Assembly: GCA_036346255.1 (NCBI GenBank) | Contig: CM070623.1 | Location: 7,234,407-7,298,406 of the forward strand | Direction: 5' to 3' | Length of the DNA stretch: 64,000 nucleotides | From: Ampelocalamus luodianensis | Lineage: Eukaryota; Streptophyta; Magnoliopsida; Poales; Poaceae | In this document: positions 35,601 to 46,483 of the stretch, in pieces | How positions within the stretch are numbered: position 1 is the stretch's first letter | Layout: each line of letters begins with the position of its first letter | The notes under the pieces: generated by a model | The model's database searches: none | The model's input: only the letters and a program-made list of their open reading frames with translations | What the model was told of the DNA's origin: nothing | Translations under genes and position numbers: made by a program

Positions 35601-36725
35601 GTGGTCATTCCAAGTACCATACGTACTTGCACACGCTGAATTGGGGCTAGTTTGATCAAGTAAGGGGAAGATTTTATTGGCTTGAGTCACAAGTGGTATG
35701 AGGACATTTGTGTTTGATCATATGTTCATAGGACCCGATACAATTTTTATAATGTGCAAGGGAGCGTTGTTTTTCATTTCTGTACATTGTATCGTTGTTT
35801 CCAACATAACTTGCATGCCTGCTTAGCAAGCTCTATCAGTAGCTTGTACTAAGTTGGGAGTCATCTCGCAAGGGTGGTTCAACTCAATAAGGTTTTCTTG
35901 CTAGAAAGTACCGAAACTCGATTTACTCGGCCGGCATACCTTAGGAAGTGTGTCATTATCCGAAGGCTTACGGGCTAATCGAGTCATGTATGTAAAGATG
36001 TACGCCCCTGCAGGGTTATAACCTATTCGAATAGCCGTGTCCACGGTGACATCATCATTAGACTACTCTTAATTTAAAACTTGACATAGGCAACAACTTG
36101 GTATCGGCATGACCGGTTTGTTATGCATTTTAGTTTATCAAAGTGGGCTGCCACTTTGGTATTGTTTGATCTATGTCAATATCAATATCACTTAAATTCT
36201 TTTGTCAAAGTTGTGATTGATAAATGGCATTTACAAACTTAGTATGTATAGGACTAAAAATTGGCTTTTATGCAAAACCTATGCCACCAGAGCCTTTCTT
36301 TGGACAGCCACTAACATTTATACCTTCCACTCCTTTGAACAATCTCTAGAGCACTGATTTTATTTTATTTTTGTTTTAAGACTTGCGATTACCTTCTGTA
36401 CTCAACCGGATTGTCCACTTGTTTTAGGTGAGGAAGATTACATTATCGATCAGTTCGTTAGGGTCGACTTTGGCTCTGGGAGTTGGGCACACTTTGATGG
36501 AACTTTTGTTGTATTATATTTGTTTTCCGCTATGTACTTCTTATTGATGTTTAAATTTGGTCGTTTGGTCACTGGTGTAAATTATGGACATGAGTCCTAG
36601 TCATGTATGTCACCTTTTAATAATAATGTATGACTTGTATATGTTTGTGTACAATGTTGTTCAAGATATGTGCGTGTTAGCCATTGATCCTGGGAGCTAA
36701 TGCGAGACACATATCCGAAAACTTG
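32681..36725 (+). mobile_element. Diverged long LTR of the same Ty3/gypsy superfamily, 3' end missing
   Basis: It begins TATCACAACCCC (compare TGTCACATCCCC of the complete element). It follows the complete LTR in order: CATGAGCATGCATG, a TGGTCAAAGTAGA-like block, the TCAGGAGCTCGTGGATTTTGG block, TAGCCATGCAAGTC, GACAAGTG..TAG.TGGTGCCTTCG, CCTATTCGAATAGCCGTGTC (36027), and CTGGGAGCTAATGCGAGACA near 36700. The last 230 or so bases and the CA end are missing. Near 32815-32870 it carries a short AACAACAACAAAACCTTTGA...CAAGTTGGGGTAGGC stretch, a repeat common in grasses. No internal region follows. Confidence 0.75.
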
Positions 36726-38755
36726 AAATTGTGCCTCCCTCCCTCCAAGATGCCGCCTCCCCTGCCAGCACCGCAACCTGCTGCTGCGATATTGCCCAAG
36801 GGAAGCAAGGAGGATGAACCAAGGAGGCCCAGCAAGGAAGGAGAGGAAGGAAAGATGTTGACACCGATTTTGTGGAATTTATAGTAGGAATAATTAATAA
36901 TTAATAATTAATTAATCACTCTGACAGCAAAAAGCCATTACAACATAAAACGACGAAAAGTTGTGAACTATTTTTCTTAAGTGAAAATCGCCATAGCATA
37001 CATGGGCAAGGAAATAGTCCAATGAGCAATATTCCGCCGACAATAAGATACCGGTGTACGTACCTAAATATTGAAAGCACTTGATTGGACCCATCTGCCA
37101 GCCAAAGAACGCATGGCACTCTTCAGTGCACGTCCTGCATGCATACATGTGCAGCAGCCAAGGTCAAAGAAAATACCACAGTTAGTGCATCTTTACAGTA
37201 ATTAAAGAAAGGAAACTGGAAAAGAAACCCACTAACCCCATGCATGGGTCCATTATTTAATATACTTTTAATTATTACTGATTAACCCATTAACCCAGCA
37301 GTTGATTAACTGATTAACCCATCAATTGATTAAGTGATTAATCCATCATCAAAGCTGAATTTTTCCCCCCACCTCCTGGCTGTTCTTTCCGGATTGCATG
37401 CATGCATGAAGTTTCCAATGCTGCAATAACTGCCCACTAACCAGGGAAAAGGATTATTAACTTTTTTTTCCCACGTCTTGGCTGCTCTTTCTGGACTGCA
37501 TGCATGCTATTAGCATATATTTAGAGCCGGTACAATACATGTATTTAAAGGGGAGTTTAGCAAAGAAAAACTATTTTTTCTCGCTACGAAGGACAGATAA
37601 GAACTTTAGAAGCAAAGCAGCTGCTATTAGCATATATTTGTCTCAAGTATACTTATTCCGTTTCCACATAATTTATGGTGAATTCTTTATCCAATTCGAA
37701 CGGCAATTTATTCAAATCAATCAACTCTCCATGATGCCCCGACATATTTGCACGCACGCTGGTAGGTACATCAGGATTAAGTGTCGCAAAATTACCTGGA
37801 GGCCACGTCACATACTTGCACGCACGCTGGTGGGAAAGACATGCTCGGTGGCGACGTGGATGGCCCACGGCCGCCGGCACGACCGTCAGGATTATTTTTT
37901 TTAAAAAAAAATGGAAGTACAACTTCCGGTACGATCGTCAGGATTTAGCGACGCAAAAGAATCTGGAGGCCGTGTGACATGCTTGCACGCAAGGTGGCGG
38001 GAATGACATTCATTGATTTCTGATTCCATCTGCTCTCCGGCAATTCAATGAGTTGCAATTAGTCTTGCAGATCTGCCTCTGAATTTTTTTTGTTGCCAGG
38101 ACATCGCTTCTGCTCCTCCTGGGTCTTCGACATCACCGGCCACTTCGGCCAGTCATATTCTTCGGCAGCTGCCTCGTCCGCCGTAGTCGTTGGTAGGGGC
38201 CTGCTCTTTTGCTGCGGCCTCTACTCGACCATGACTATGTTGGCATCTCCGACACCGCCACGCCACCTCAGCTCTGTGTCACAGCCGGCCACACTATCGA
38301 TGTCTGCTGCACTTGGTCTTCTCCCTCAATGCCGTCTTGACTTGACTGATGGCCGTCCTATTCCTCGTAGCAAGCCACCTTGTCGCTGCAACCCCACGGC
38401 CGCCTCGCCACCATCATTGGCGTCTGCAACGCGCCACAGCGACATGGCGGTCTTCAAGCTCGGTGCTGCGGAGTTTTTAATATCGGTTCAAAAAATTTTC
38501 CGGGGTGGGCGGTAAGGCCGATAATCGGTTTCCAAATTTTTTTTTTTGAATTTTTCGGATTTTAATTTTTTTAAAAAATCAAATTCGAACAAAATTCAAA
38601 AAAAATTTATTTTTTTACGAAATTCATCCAAACTGAAATTCTCGGAACTGGTTTATACTTCTACCAGGGTGGCTGATATAGCCAACAGAAACGATTATCG
38701 GGCGATATTTAAATCCCACCCTTAGGCTCGCGCTGTCACTCAGGCCAGTACATTT
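36726..38755. repeat. Repeat-rich intergenic region without a recognisable gene
   Basis: Several local direct repeats are visible: GCTATTAGCATATATTT at 37506-37522 and 37622-37638; a TTGGCTG.TCTTTC.GGA.TGCATGCATGC block near 37376 and 37477; a CATCAGGATT..G..GCAAAA..CTGGAGGCC..GT.ACAT.CTTGCACGC block near 37770 and 37940; and a GATTAACCCAT-rich run at 37275-37350. The open frame at 38090-38515 has no recognisable domain. Confidence 0.45.
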
Positions 38756-38756
38756 G

Positions 38757-38990
38757 GATGTATGAAATCGTAGGAAAAAAAAACAAGTAGGACATTGTGT
38801 CTTTCACGCCAAAAATAAAAGATATTTTACGTCCGAAAAAAGCTTGAACTGAGTTTCCATATTCTCATGATATAATGTTTAAAAAGAGACACATATATGA
38901 GCCATCGTAACTTAGGACAATCGGATAGATGGCCAGATATTTTTCTTTTTTACCGATTAATAGAGTGGGTAATTAGTATAGGTAGGATAG
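38757..38990. repeat. Dispersed direct repeat, copy 1 (copy 2 at 40455-40690)
   Basis: Both copies contain AACAAGTAGGACATTGTGTC, TTTCCATATT.TCATGAT.., GATGGCCAGATATT and GATAATTAGTATA-like words in the same order. They lie 1.7 kb apart and flank the small frame at 39164 and the 21-bp array. Confidence 0.7.
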
Positions 38991-39163
38991 GATGTATGAT
39001 ATCGTTGGCAGAAAGAAAGAAAAAGGGAAATCATCCCACACATACGTCCGACTAATACGTTTGCATCGTACGGTCAAACCAACGCATCCAAATACGTAAC
39101 ATACAGCCTTAAATACCGGCCTTTGGACTCGGACGCTCCACTACGCTAAGCCAAAGCCCCCTC

Positions 39164-39427
39164 ATGAAGATACTTGGTGCACACGCAAGCAAGCAAAGGC
39201 AAGGCAAGGCTTCTTGCACCGCAGCGGCGCTGGCGTGGAATGCTGGTGGCCACGTTGAGGCACATGCTGCGCCGCGTCCTCGCGGCCTCCGCAGCACAAG
39301 CGTCCGCGCAGTGTCGCCAAGGTCCGCTGCGGCGGCGGCGTCCAAGGCACGTGTGACCGTTCGCCCGTTCGGCGGCACCAGCAAGGCCACCCTATGCAGC
39401 AGCAGCAGCAACATCGTTGTATGCTAG
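39164..39427 (+). CDS. Small unrecognised frame, 87 aa, transit-peptide-like composition
   Basis: ATG at 39164 opens an 87-codon frame rich in Ala, Ser and Arg (for example RSTSVRAVSPRSAAAAASKA, then VTVRPFGGTSK). A TATA-like TTAAATACC lies at about 39109. Composition resembles a plastid transit peptide, and the end SSSSNIVVC could be the start of a lost mature protein. There is no downstream exon and a rival frame at 39174 overlaps. It may be a captured first exon; I cannot name a gene. Confidence 0.25.
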   Translation: MKILGAHASKQRQGKASCTAAALAWNAGGHVEAHAAPRPRGLRSTSVRAVSPRSAAAAASKARVTVRPFGGTSKATLCSSSSNIVVC

Positions 39428-39603
39428 ATGCAACAAAATTCAGAACATGCGCAACATATCAAAAATCCATATGCATCATTTAAAAGAACATCACCATGAG
39501 CGTTAACATCATCTTAAAGAACATCACCGTGAACATCAATGTTGCATCTGTAGAAAAAAAAATATTGTATCTGTAGAAAAAAAATGTTGCATACGGTTCA
39601 CGG

Positions 39604-39970
39604 CGATGTTGCAACCATTGTCCGGAGATATTGCAACTGTTGTCTAAGGATGTTGCAACCATTGTCTAGGGATGTTGCAACCGTTTTTCCGTTTTTCCTG
39701 ATGCTTTTGTTTTTTTATTTGTGATGTTGCAACCATTGTCTGGAGATGTTACAACTGTTGTCCGAGGATGTTACAACCATTGTCCGGAGATATTGCAACC
39801 GTTGTCCTAAGATGTTGCAACTGTTGTCCGAAGATATTACAACCATTGTCTTAAGATGTTGCAACCGTTGTCCGGGGATGTTGCAACCGTTGTTCGAAGA
39901 TGTTGCAACTATTGTCCGGGGATGTTGCAACCGTTGTCCTGAGATGTTGCAACCGTATCCGGAGGATGTT
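39604..39970. repeat. 21-bp tandem repeat array (GATGTTGCAACCGTTGTCCGA-like units)
   Basis: Units of 21 bp, such as GATGTTGCAACCATTGTCCG plus one base, run with small changes from 39604 to 39690 and again 39721-39970, about 16 copies in all. Because 21 is a multiple of three, both strands stay open (for example 39746-40000 plus, 39715-39930 minus); these frames are by-products. Confidence 0.85.
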
Positions 39971-40113
39971 GCATATAGCGGCGTAATTAATATACTATAA
40001 TGGTGTGAAGATTAAGGATAAAGATCGAAGATGTCTGGAATCTCTGAAATTTTCTTCCACAGGAAATTTCCTTGTATGCCTGAAGCCTCCGTACCCTCGA
40101 AATCTCTCGTGAA

Positions 40114-40244
40114 TCTCCTAATCTCCTTAGACCTTAATGCAACTTCATCTGTTCCAAGTGCTACTGTGCCAATGCCAGAAATAATTCTTGAACTGCATGG
40201 CGCACGCTCTCTCTGAGTCTCCTAATCTCCTTAGACCTTAATGC
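40114..40244. repeat. 27-bp exact direct repeat, 104 bp apart
   Basis: TCTCCTAATCTCCTTAGACC followed by TTAATGC occurs at 40114-40140 and 40218-40244. This looks like a short local duplication. Confidence 0.8.
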
Positions 40245-40454
40245 TTGCACTGACTGGCTGGGCTCCACGTCCTAAAATTATGTGCCCGAGATTAAACACC
40301 CCCTGGCCCGCCACGGCGATGGCGCCCACACTCCACTGCATCCAACGTCCGCCAACCAGTACCGCCCACAAACACAAACCCATCCATCCGTCCGTCGCCA
40401 TGGGCCGAAATCTAACGTCCAAATGTTGCGTACGGCGCTAGCCTTTAAATCGTA

Positions 40455-40690
40455 CGTACGACTGCTAGTATCACCCAAAGAAAAAACAAGTAGGACATTG
40501 TGTCTTTCATGTCAAGAATAAAGATAATTCACGTCAAAAAAAACTGAAGTTTCCATATTTTTCATGATACTATCTAGAAAGAGAAACAGATTTGAGTTGT
40601 TATAGATGGCCAGATATTATTCTTTTTTATAATTAACGTGGGAATTTTCTCATAGTGGATAATTAGTATAAGTATAGATATAGATAGATA
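40455..40690. repeat. Dispersed direct repeat, copy 2 (copy 1 at 38757-38990)
   Basis: Matches 38757-38990 in order through AACAAGTAGGACATTGTGTC, TTCCATATTTTTCATGATA and ATGGCCAGATATTATTC, then GGATAATTAGTATA. Confidence 0.7.
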
Positions 40691-41042
40691 GACTGTAATT
40701 GTGATGCATGTCATTTTTCTATCGATCTGGTGGGAGTTCTACGTGGGTTATTGCGTTCTTCTTCTCATGTGCTCTACACACCTCTCCATTGCCCGATATA
40801 CTGTTACATTTCCCGGTTTTTCAACTTATGTATGCCGTACTGGCAAAACTTATCACATAGGTGATGTGCTTAACTGTTAAGCTTATGGACCATGCATTTC
40901 TTTTGAAAATTCAATTCTAGGTAGAAAGGACAGTACCAAGTCCTCTTTTCTCAGCATAACTTTTGGCAAAGCTGAATGACTACCTCGTCTTTGTTAAAGC
41001 TTCTTTTCTTTGGCTTATGAGGTAAGCGCAGCATGACATCAA

Positions 41043-41942
41043 AACAGAAAGGAAAAGGAGAAAGTTAGTCTGAACCGAGAAGTGGAGATGCATTTGGAGG
41101 TTCGTTCTTTTGTTTCTGAAGTCGGTCAATTATAGTACAATTCCATGTAGATGTCCTCCCCCTCTAAGAAAAGCCGTAACTTTCTTATTTAAAAAGAGAG
41201 AAACCATATTCAAAGTAAAGCGGTGAGATGTAAATCTGATTAGCCTTCGCTTTGCTTTAGTCTTTTGATTCATAATTCAACTCAGAGTTACATGGTTCAA
41301 AGTCTTATCTGGTTTCAACTAATATTGTTAAAAGGTGCTCACTCTGATACGAGAGGCGCCACTACAGCTCCTGAGGTGAAATTTGTTTCGAATTTGAGTT
41401 GGAAGTTAAAACATTTGCTTCCCTTTTTTGAACTGAAAGTTCAATTTTCAAGTTGAAAGTTTGTCATTCAAGGTGAAACTTTAAAATTCTCTAGCTCAAA
41501 GTTTGGGTTTTTTTAATTCAAAGTTAAAGGTTTTTTAGTTGAAAGTTTGGACATTAAAAAAGTTGAAGAGTGGACGCCCGTAGCATAGGCGAATATATAC
41601 CAGTGGACGCCCGTAGAATAGTCTCTGACAAAGCTAAAAGCAAGCGGTAATGTATAAATTGGCCGTTTTAGAGTGGTATGGTCATTTCATTAATCGTCGG
41701 GAATGGTTACTTACAATGCAATCGGAGTGCATTGAATCATGAAGACCGTAAAAAGTTACAAAACAGCATCGGATAGAATAAAGGAGGTGTAAGATTGTGG
41801 AGCCCACCTCCAATACCAAAATTCGACAGACAGCACCATAGAAAGGCAACTTTGCGAGAACCCTTCTCCTCAACTCGAAAACCTACCATCTGCCTTTGGG
41901 ACGAAGGCATTAGGGCACACGAGTACCGTTGATTGCAGAGGC
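41043..41942. repeat. Segmental duplication, uninterrupted copy of the dynamin-gene upstream region
   Basis: About 900 bp that match, in order and on the same strand, the pieces 42235-42486, 44158 and following, 44830-45149, 46106-46483, 50929-50964 and 51533-51570. Clear anchors: GAACCGAGAAGTGGAGATGC; GAGTTACATGGTTCAAAGT; TAAAGGTTTTTTAGTTGAAAG; AGCTAAAAGCAAGCGGTAAT; TTGCGAGAACC; CTGCCTTTGGGACGAAGG; ACGAG(T/C)A..GTTGAT. It lacks every insertion present in the other copy. No second dynamin gene follows it. Confidence 0.85.
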
Positions 41943-42486
41943 AAAAACACCAAAGCAGATTAATTGTAGCTATGGTAAAAATGCATAGAAAAATAGGACC
42001 GGACGACGCAAATTTTACGTGAAAACCTCTTTTGGAAAAAAAAATCACAAACACATGAAGACAATATCACTATAGGAGAAAATATTTACAATGTAGTTCT
42101 TGCACTTCCTTATGGACTACAAGGAATATTTATATTTGTACATGAAAAAACTCCATGTAGAACTAAAACTATGAGTTAAACTAGAAAACGAAATTCGTGA
42201 CACTCAAACTCAATTTAATTTGTATCACACTAAAAAAGGAAAAGGAGAAAGTCTGAACCGAGAAGTGGAGATGCATTTGGAGGTTCGTTCTTTGTTTTTG
42301 AGGTCGATCAATTCTAGTACAATTCCACGTAGATGTCCTCCCTCTCTAAGAAAAGCGGCAACCTTCTTATTTAAAAAGTGAGAAACCGGTGTGTCTTTTC
42401 TGATTAAGCTTAGTTTTTCTTAAGTCTTTTGATTCTTAATTCAACTCAGAGTTACATGGTTCAAAGTTTCATCTGGTTTTAACTAA

Positions 42487-44157
42487 TCTTTATTACTTAA
42501 AAGAACCTAGTGGTGGTGAGTGATGTGTTCTTCGTATCCTCCTCCAATTCTTGCAAGTCGCAACCCTCATCCTCGAGAAATCGCGTGCCGACATGTTGAC
42601 CCGGCCTCGTCACCTTGGATACATCACAACCCTTCTCTTTGGAAAAATTATGAGCGCAGCCACCGCCTCCCGAATCCTCGCGAACCCTTCATCCTATTTT
42701 GCTACTTCGATCGCACATCCTCCCCACTTTCTTCGTCGCGACGCCCCTTCTCCGAACAAATCCCAACACTCATCTTCCTCCCAATCAACACCGTCCCTAG
42801 ACCTTTTATCTACCTTCGCCTCCTAGGAATAGCCTTGTCATTGGGCGAATCTCGGTCCTTGGCATCAATGAGGCGGCCAGCGGTTGCCTAGCGCCGATGG
42901 TGCGAGATAGCTCCAGCGTGCGGCATGCAAAGAGGAGCCAAACGCGATGCTAATACTCCAGCTCCATTGCACCCTGCACAACAAAGCTATCGAGTAGGTA
43001 ATGCTTCAGTTCAAGCAATTTCTCCATCCAATTTTATTCTTTGATAGGCATTGTCGTTTTGTGATTGTATTTCGTCAATGCACCATGTGAACAGTACAAA
43101 GTTTTGTCACTATTGAATTGTACTAATCCTGCCTACAAGATGTCTGGGAGAAAAAGAAGTTCACATTGAAGCTTTATGAGTTGCTGCTTGGGCAAAATGC
43201 CTAGGACAACAAGTAGTGTCTTTTCTTTGTGCTAGAATCACTTCCTAATCAATACAGTGATAAAGTAGCCCTGGGCATGAACTGAGGATTCATAAGCATT
43301 TGATTTAACTGATCTTTTGCACGCAATACAAGTAATGCTACTCTCACTTTTTTTAGCTTTATATCTGCTTCAAAAGAGTTTATTAATCTGCTTTGGGTAT
43401 ATGTTCTAAAAACAATGCTTTGGGTTATGCTTAATGGTGTTAAATGGAACATGTTCAGTCAAGCGATTGCTTACTCTTTGTGCAATTTATTGCAAACCTA
43501 GCATATTGGTATTTCACTAATTTATTCATTTCCCTTGTATGGTAAACATCTTACTAGGTTCGATTACAAATAATTAAAGTTTTATTATTTGTTTCCCCAA
43601 CATGGAGATGTAGCCAAGGGTATGGCGTAAGACAAACACAGTGCTAGAGGCACCACGTGGACCACAATGGAGCTCAGCCAACTGTCTCGACGGGTTGACA
43701 GTATGGCGTAAGCCAACCCTAGCAACGCTAGCACAATGTGCTGGGGTAATGTATTTTTTATCGGTTAAGTTTGTTATGTCATCTGTTGAAACTACTTGCA
43801 TTGATGCCGTACCAAACAACATTCACATAACCATTTTCAAATCACACCAACGACTCAATGAGTTTTCGAATAACGTGGGGAGCTTTAGTTGTTATTGAAA
43901 ACCATAGCTCAGAGGGAGACATCCCTAACAGAATGCAGAACAAGCAGCAATATCCTCATCTTTTCTTGCACCCTTTCTATATCAGAGCTCGATCAGGCGT
44001 CATGTCGGAGCCAAGGTTGTGCTGTAGGCTGAGACGCTAAGCACAACAATACATGTAAAGACACGGCCCGAGTTGGTATGAATCTCAATAACAAAGGCTC
44101 GACGTGCTAGAGTAACATGTTTTTTTTATCTGTAGCAAAGCACGGGCATTCAGCTAG
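42487..44157 (+). mobile_element. Non-autonomous Helitron, 1671 bp
   Basis: It starts TCTTTATTACTT and ends CAGCTAG, placed between A (42486) and T (44158), the hallmark of Helitrons. Before the end lies GTAGCAAAGCACGGGCATT, a mutated form of the usual 3' hairpin (…GTAGCAACGCACGGG). The uninterrupted copy at 41317-41330 reads AACTAA directly followed by TATTGTTAAAAGG, showing the exact empty site (41322/41323). No Rep/helicase is present. Frames at 42520-42891 have no recognisable domain. There is no target duplication, as expected. Confidence 0.9.
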
Positions 44158-44291
44158 TATTGTTAAAAGGCAAAACACCCACTTGATTTGTCGGATCAAT
44201 GCGTTGGGACATCCGATGCTTTGGATGAGATAAATTTTATGATACATTTTACCAGTAGTATATGATGGTAGTATAAATCAAATCTGACCAG

Positions 44292-44517
44292 TATTGGTGA
44301 ACATATGGACATACTCGCTCAGGGCCGTTGGATCTAACACGGGAACAAGATTGAAAGCGATGGAACTCCCCACTCTACTTATGCTATCTTACATTTTGCC
44401 CCCTGAGCACTCGACATTTTCCGAAAACCCCCTCGTGCGTCTGCTTGTCCTCCTCATCCTGTTCGCTCATTTTGGATCCAATGATCCTGAGCGAGTATAT
44501 TTATATATTCACCAATA
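44292..44517. mobile_element. Inverted-repeat element of about 226 bp (MITE-like)
   Basis: Left arm TATTGGTGAACATATGGACA..ACTCGCTCAGG (44292-44324) is the inverted match of CCTGAGCGAGTAT...TTCACCAATA (44486-44517), about 32 bp per arm with a few mismatches. It lies within sequence absent from the duplicate at 41323-41380. No clear target duplication was found, so the family is open. Confidence 0.55.
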
Positions 44518-45149
44518 TGGCCATGTGCACCTGATATGTTATCACCATGTAAGAGCTCTCGGGTGAAGGCCACCTTACATGTGCAAGTATCCGCTAGCTA
44601 TTCTTACTTTGTCTACACCGACACCGCGATGAGAGTTGCACGTGCTCGCCACCCACCACTGGCATACCGCCACACCCTCTGTCGCTTGCAGTGCTCTTTG
44701 GTGCGATAATCCAACCCTAAAACTAACCGCACCTCTTTGCTTGTGCACGCGTAGGCTGCGGCCTCGCCGATGCTTGATATTGATATGAGAGGGCCACTCT
44801 ACGACTCGGAGTGCGCCATCAGGTGAAATTTGTTTCAAAATCGCTTCCTTTTTCAACCGAAGTGCAATTTTCATGTTGAAAGTTTGTAATTCGAGTTGAA
44901 ACTTTAAACAATTTCTAGTTCAAATTTGGTTTTTTTAATTCAAAGTTAAAGGTTTTTTAGTTGAAAGTTTTGACATATAAAAAGTTAAAGAGTGGACGCC
45001 GTAGAATAGACGAATATATGCCGTGGATGCCTGTAGAATAGGTGGATATGTATCACTGGGCTAGTGTGTATTAATAGGCTATGACAAAGCTAAAAGCAAG
45101 CGGTAATGTAAAAATTGGCCATTTTAGAGTGGTCTCGTCATTTCATTAA

Positions 45150-46105
45150 GGATAATGCTATTGTCTTGCTGTTCGAGGCGTCATAAAAAAAATTGGACGT
45201 TGTCCCTACCATCCATTCCCACAATGCATTCATTTCCCTAGTCTTCCTCTGCATCAAACTTATCTCTTCCTCACCACATAAATCGCTCACCTTCCCCACA
45301 CTACTCCTTTGCTGCCCCCACTATCTCCTCCTCCTCCTCATGTCTTACTGGAGCTCACCATCATAGACACACTCCTCCCTCCCCCCTCTCTCTGGTCAGC
45401 GAGGAGGCGATGTCCGGCAGTGCGCCTGGTAGCAGATAGAGAAGGAGAGGCAGCTGGCAAGCATAGAGCTACCTCCTCCTCGTTGACCTCACCCTCTGCG
45501 GGCCCAACAACGAGACAACGGATGGCATCCTTTTTCGACGAGGCTCTGAGCTAGCCATCTTCTCCCTCTCCGGCAATCTCAGTCATCAAATCTATAGGCA
45601 TAGCCTTCGCCTTCGGTATGCTTTTGTTGTAGACATTTTCTTGAATTGTTGCATAGTTGTTTATCGATTGTTGTATGAATCGTTGTACTTTATTGCAATA
45701 TGGTTTCTCAAATGTTGCGAGAAAGATGTATTTGTTGCAATTGTGTTGTTGGTTTGTTGCACAAGAATAATTTTTGTCGCAATGTCTTTTCTCAAATATT
45801 GCGGCAAAAGATATTTTGTTGCAATCGTGTTTTTGATTTGTTGCATAAGAGAAAACTTTTTATGGTAGAAAGTCCATTTGTTGCCCCGAGAATCGGTGCT
45901 CATTGCATCGAGTTGAGAATTTATTGTATTTTTGTTGTATCGAATGGGGATTTGTTGCAGACTCACTGATTTTTGTTGCGCCTCATCGATTTTTGTTGTG
46001 CATCACTGATTTTTGTTTTTTGTTGTGCTCGACCAAACGACTGAGATCAAATATTTTAAATTAGATTTAACGATGGAGATGAGTACGTCCGGTGCTAGTT
46101 GATCC
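45150..46105. mobile_element. 956-bp insertion with 9-bp target duplication
   Basis: It is flanked by TTTCATTAA (45141-45149) and TCTCATTAA (46106-46114), 8 of 9 matching. The uninterrupted copy reads CATTTCATTAATCGTC with a single TTTCATTAA. Ends are GGATAATGC (left) and GTTGATCC (right), a weak inverted match only. A 9-bp duplication suggests a Mutator-like element, 8 bp would suggest hAT. Frames at 45309-45969 are not convincing; part of the element is a GTTGCAA-rich stretch. Confidence 0.7.
45696..45863. repeat. 84-bp tandem duplication
   Basis: CAATATGGTTTCTCAAATGT (from 45696) recurs as CAATGTCTTTTCTCAAATAT (from 45780), each followed by TGTTGCAAT.GTGTT and TTTGTTGCA.AAGA. It lies inside the 956-bp insertion. 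Confidence 0.7.
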
Positions 46106-46483
46106 TCTCATTAATCGTCAGGATGGTTACTTGCCATGCAATCGGGGTTCATTGAATCATGAAGACCTTAAAAAGTTACAAAACATATCATCAGATAGAA
46201 TAAAGGAGGTGTAAGATTGTTGGGCCCACCATACCAAAATTCGACCAGATTTGCTATTTTTAAGTTGCTTGAAATTTTCTTAAGTTTAAATCAATTGTTG
46301 TGACTATTGGATTTAAGTAAATATTGACGTGTCATATGATTGAATATTGATCCAACGGATAAAATATGTGACTTATGCTTAATAAAATTTAAGTCATCTT
46401 ACGAATAGACAATCCCAAATTCGACATACCGATAGCACCATAGACAGGCAACTTTGCGAGAACCTCCTCCTCGACTCGAAAAC

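Noticed and set aside
36912..37148. Cys-rich 78-codon minus frame (RTCTEECHAFFGWQMGPIK)
   Set aside because: Looked briefly like a protein exon or a LINE RT piece, but no second conserved block supports it.
39604..39970. CRISPR-like array
   Set aside because: Head-to-tail 21-bp units without spacers in a plant genome; a simple minisatellite.
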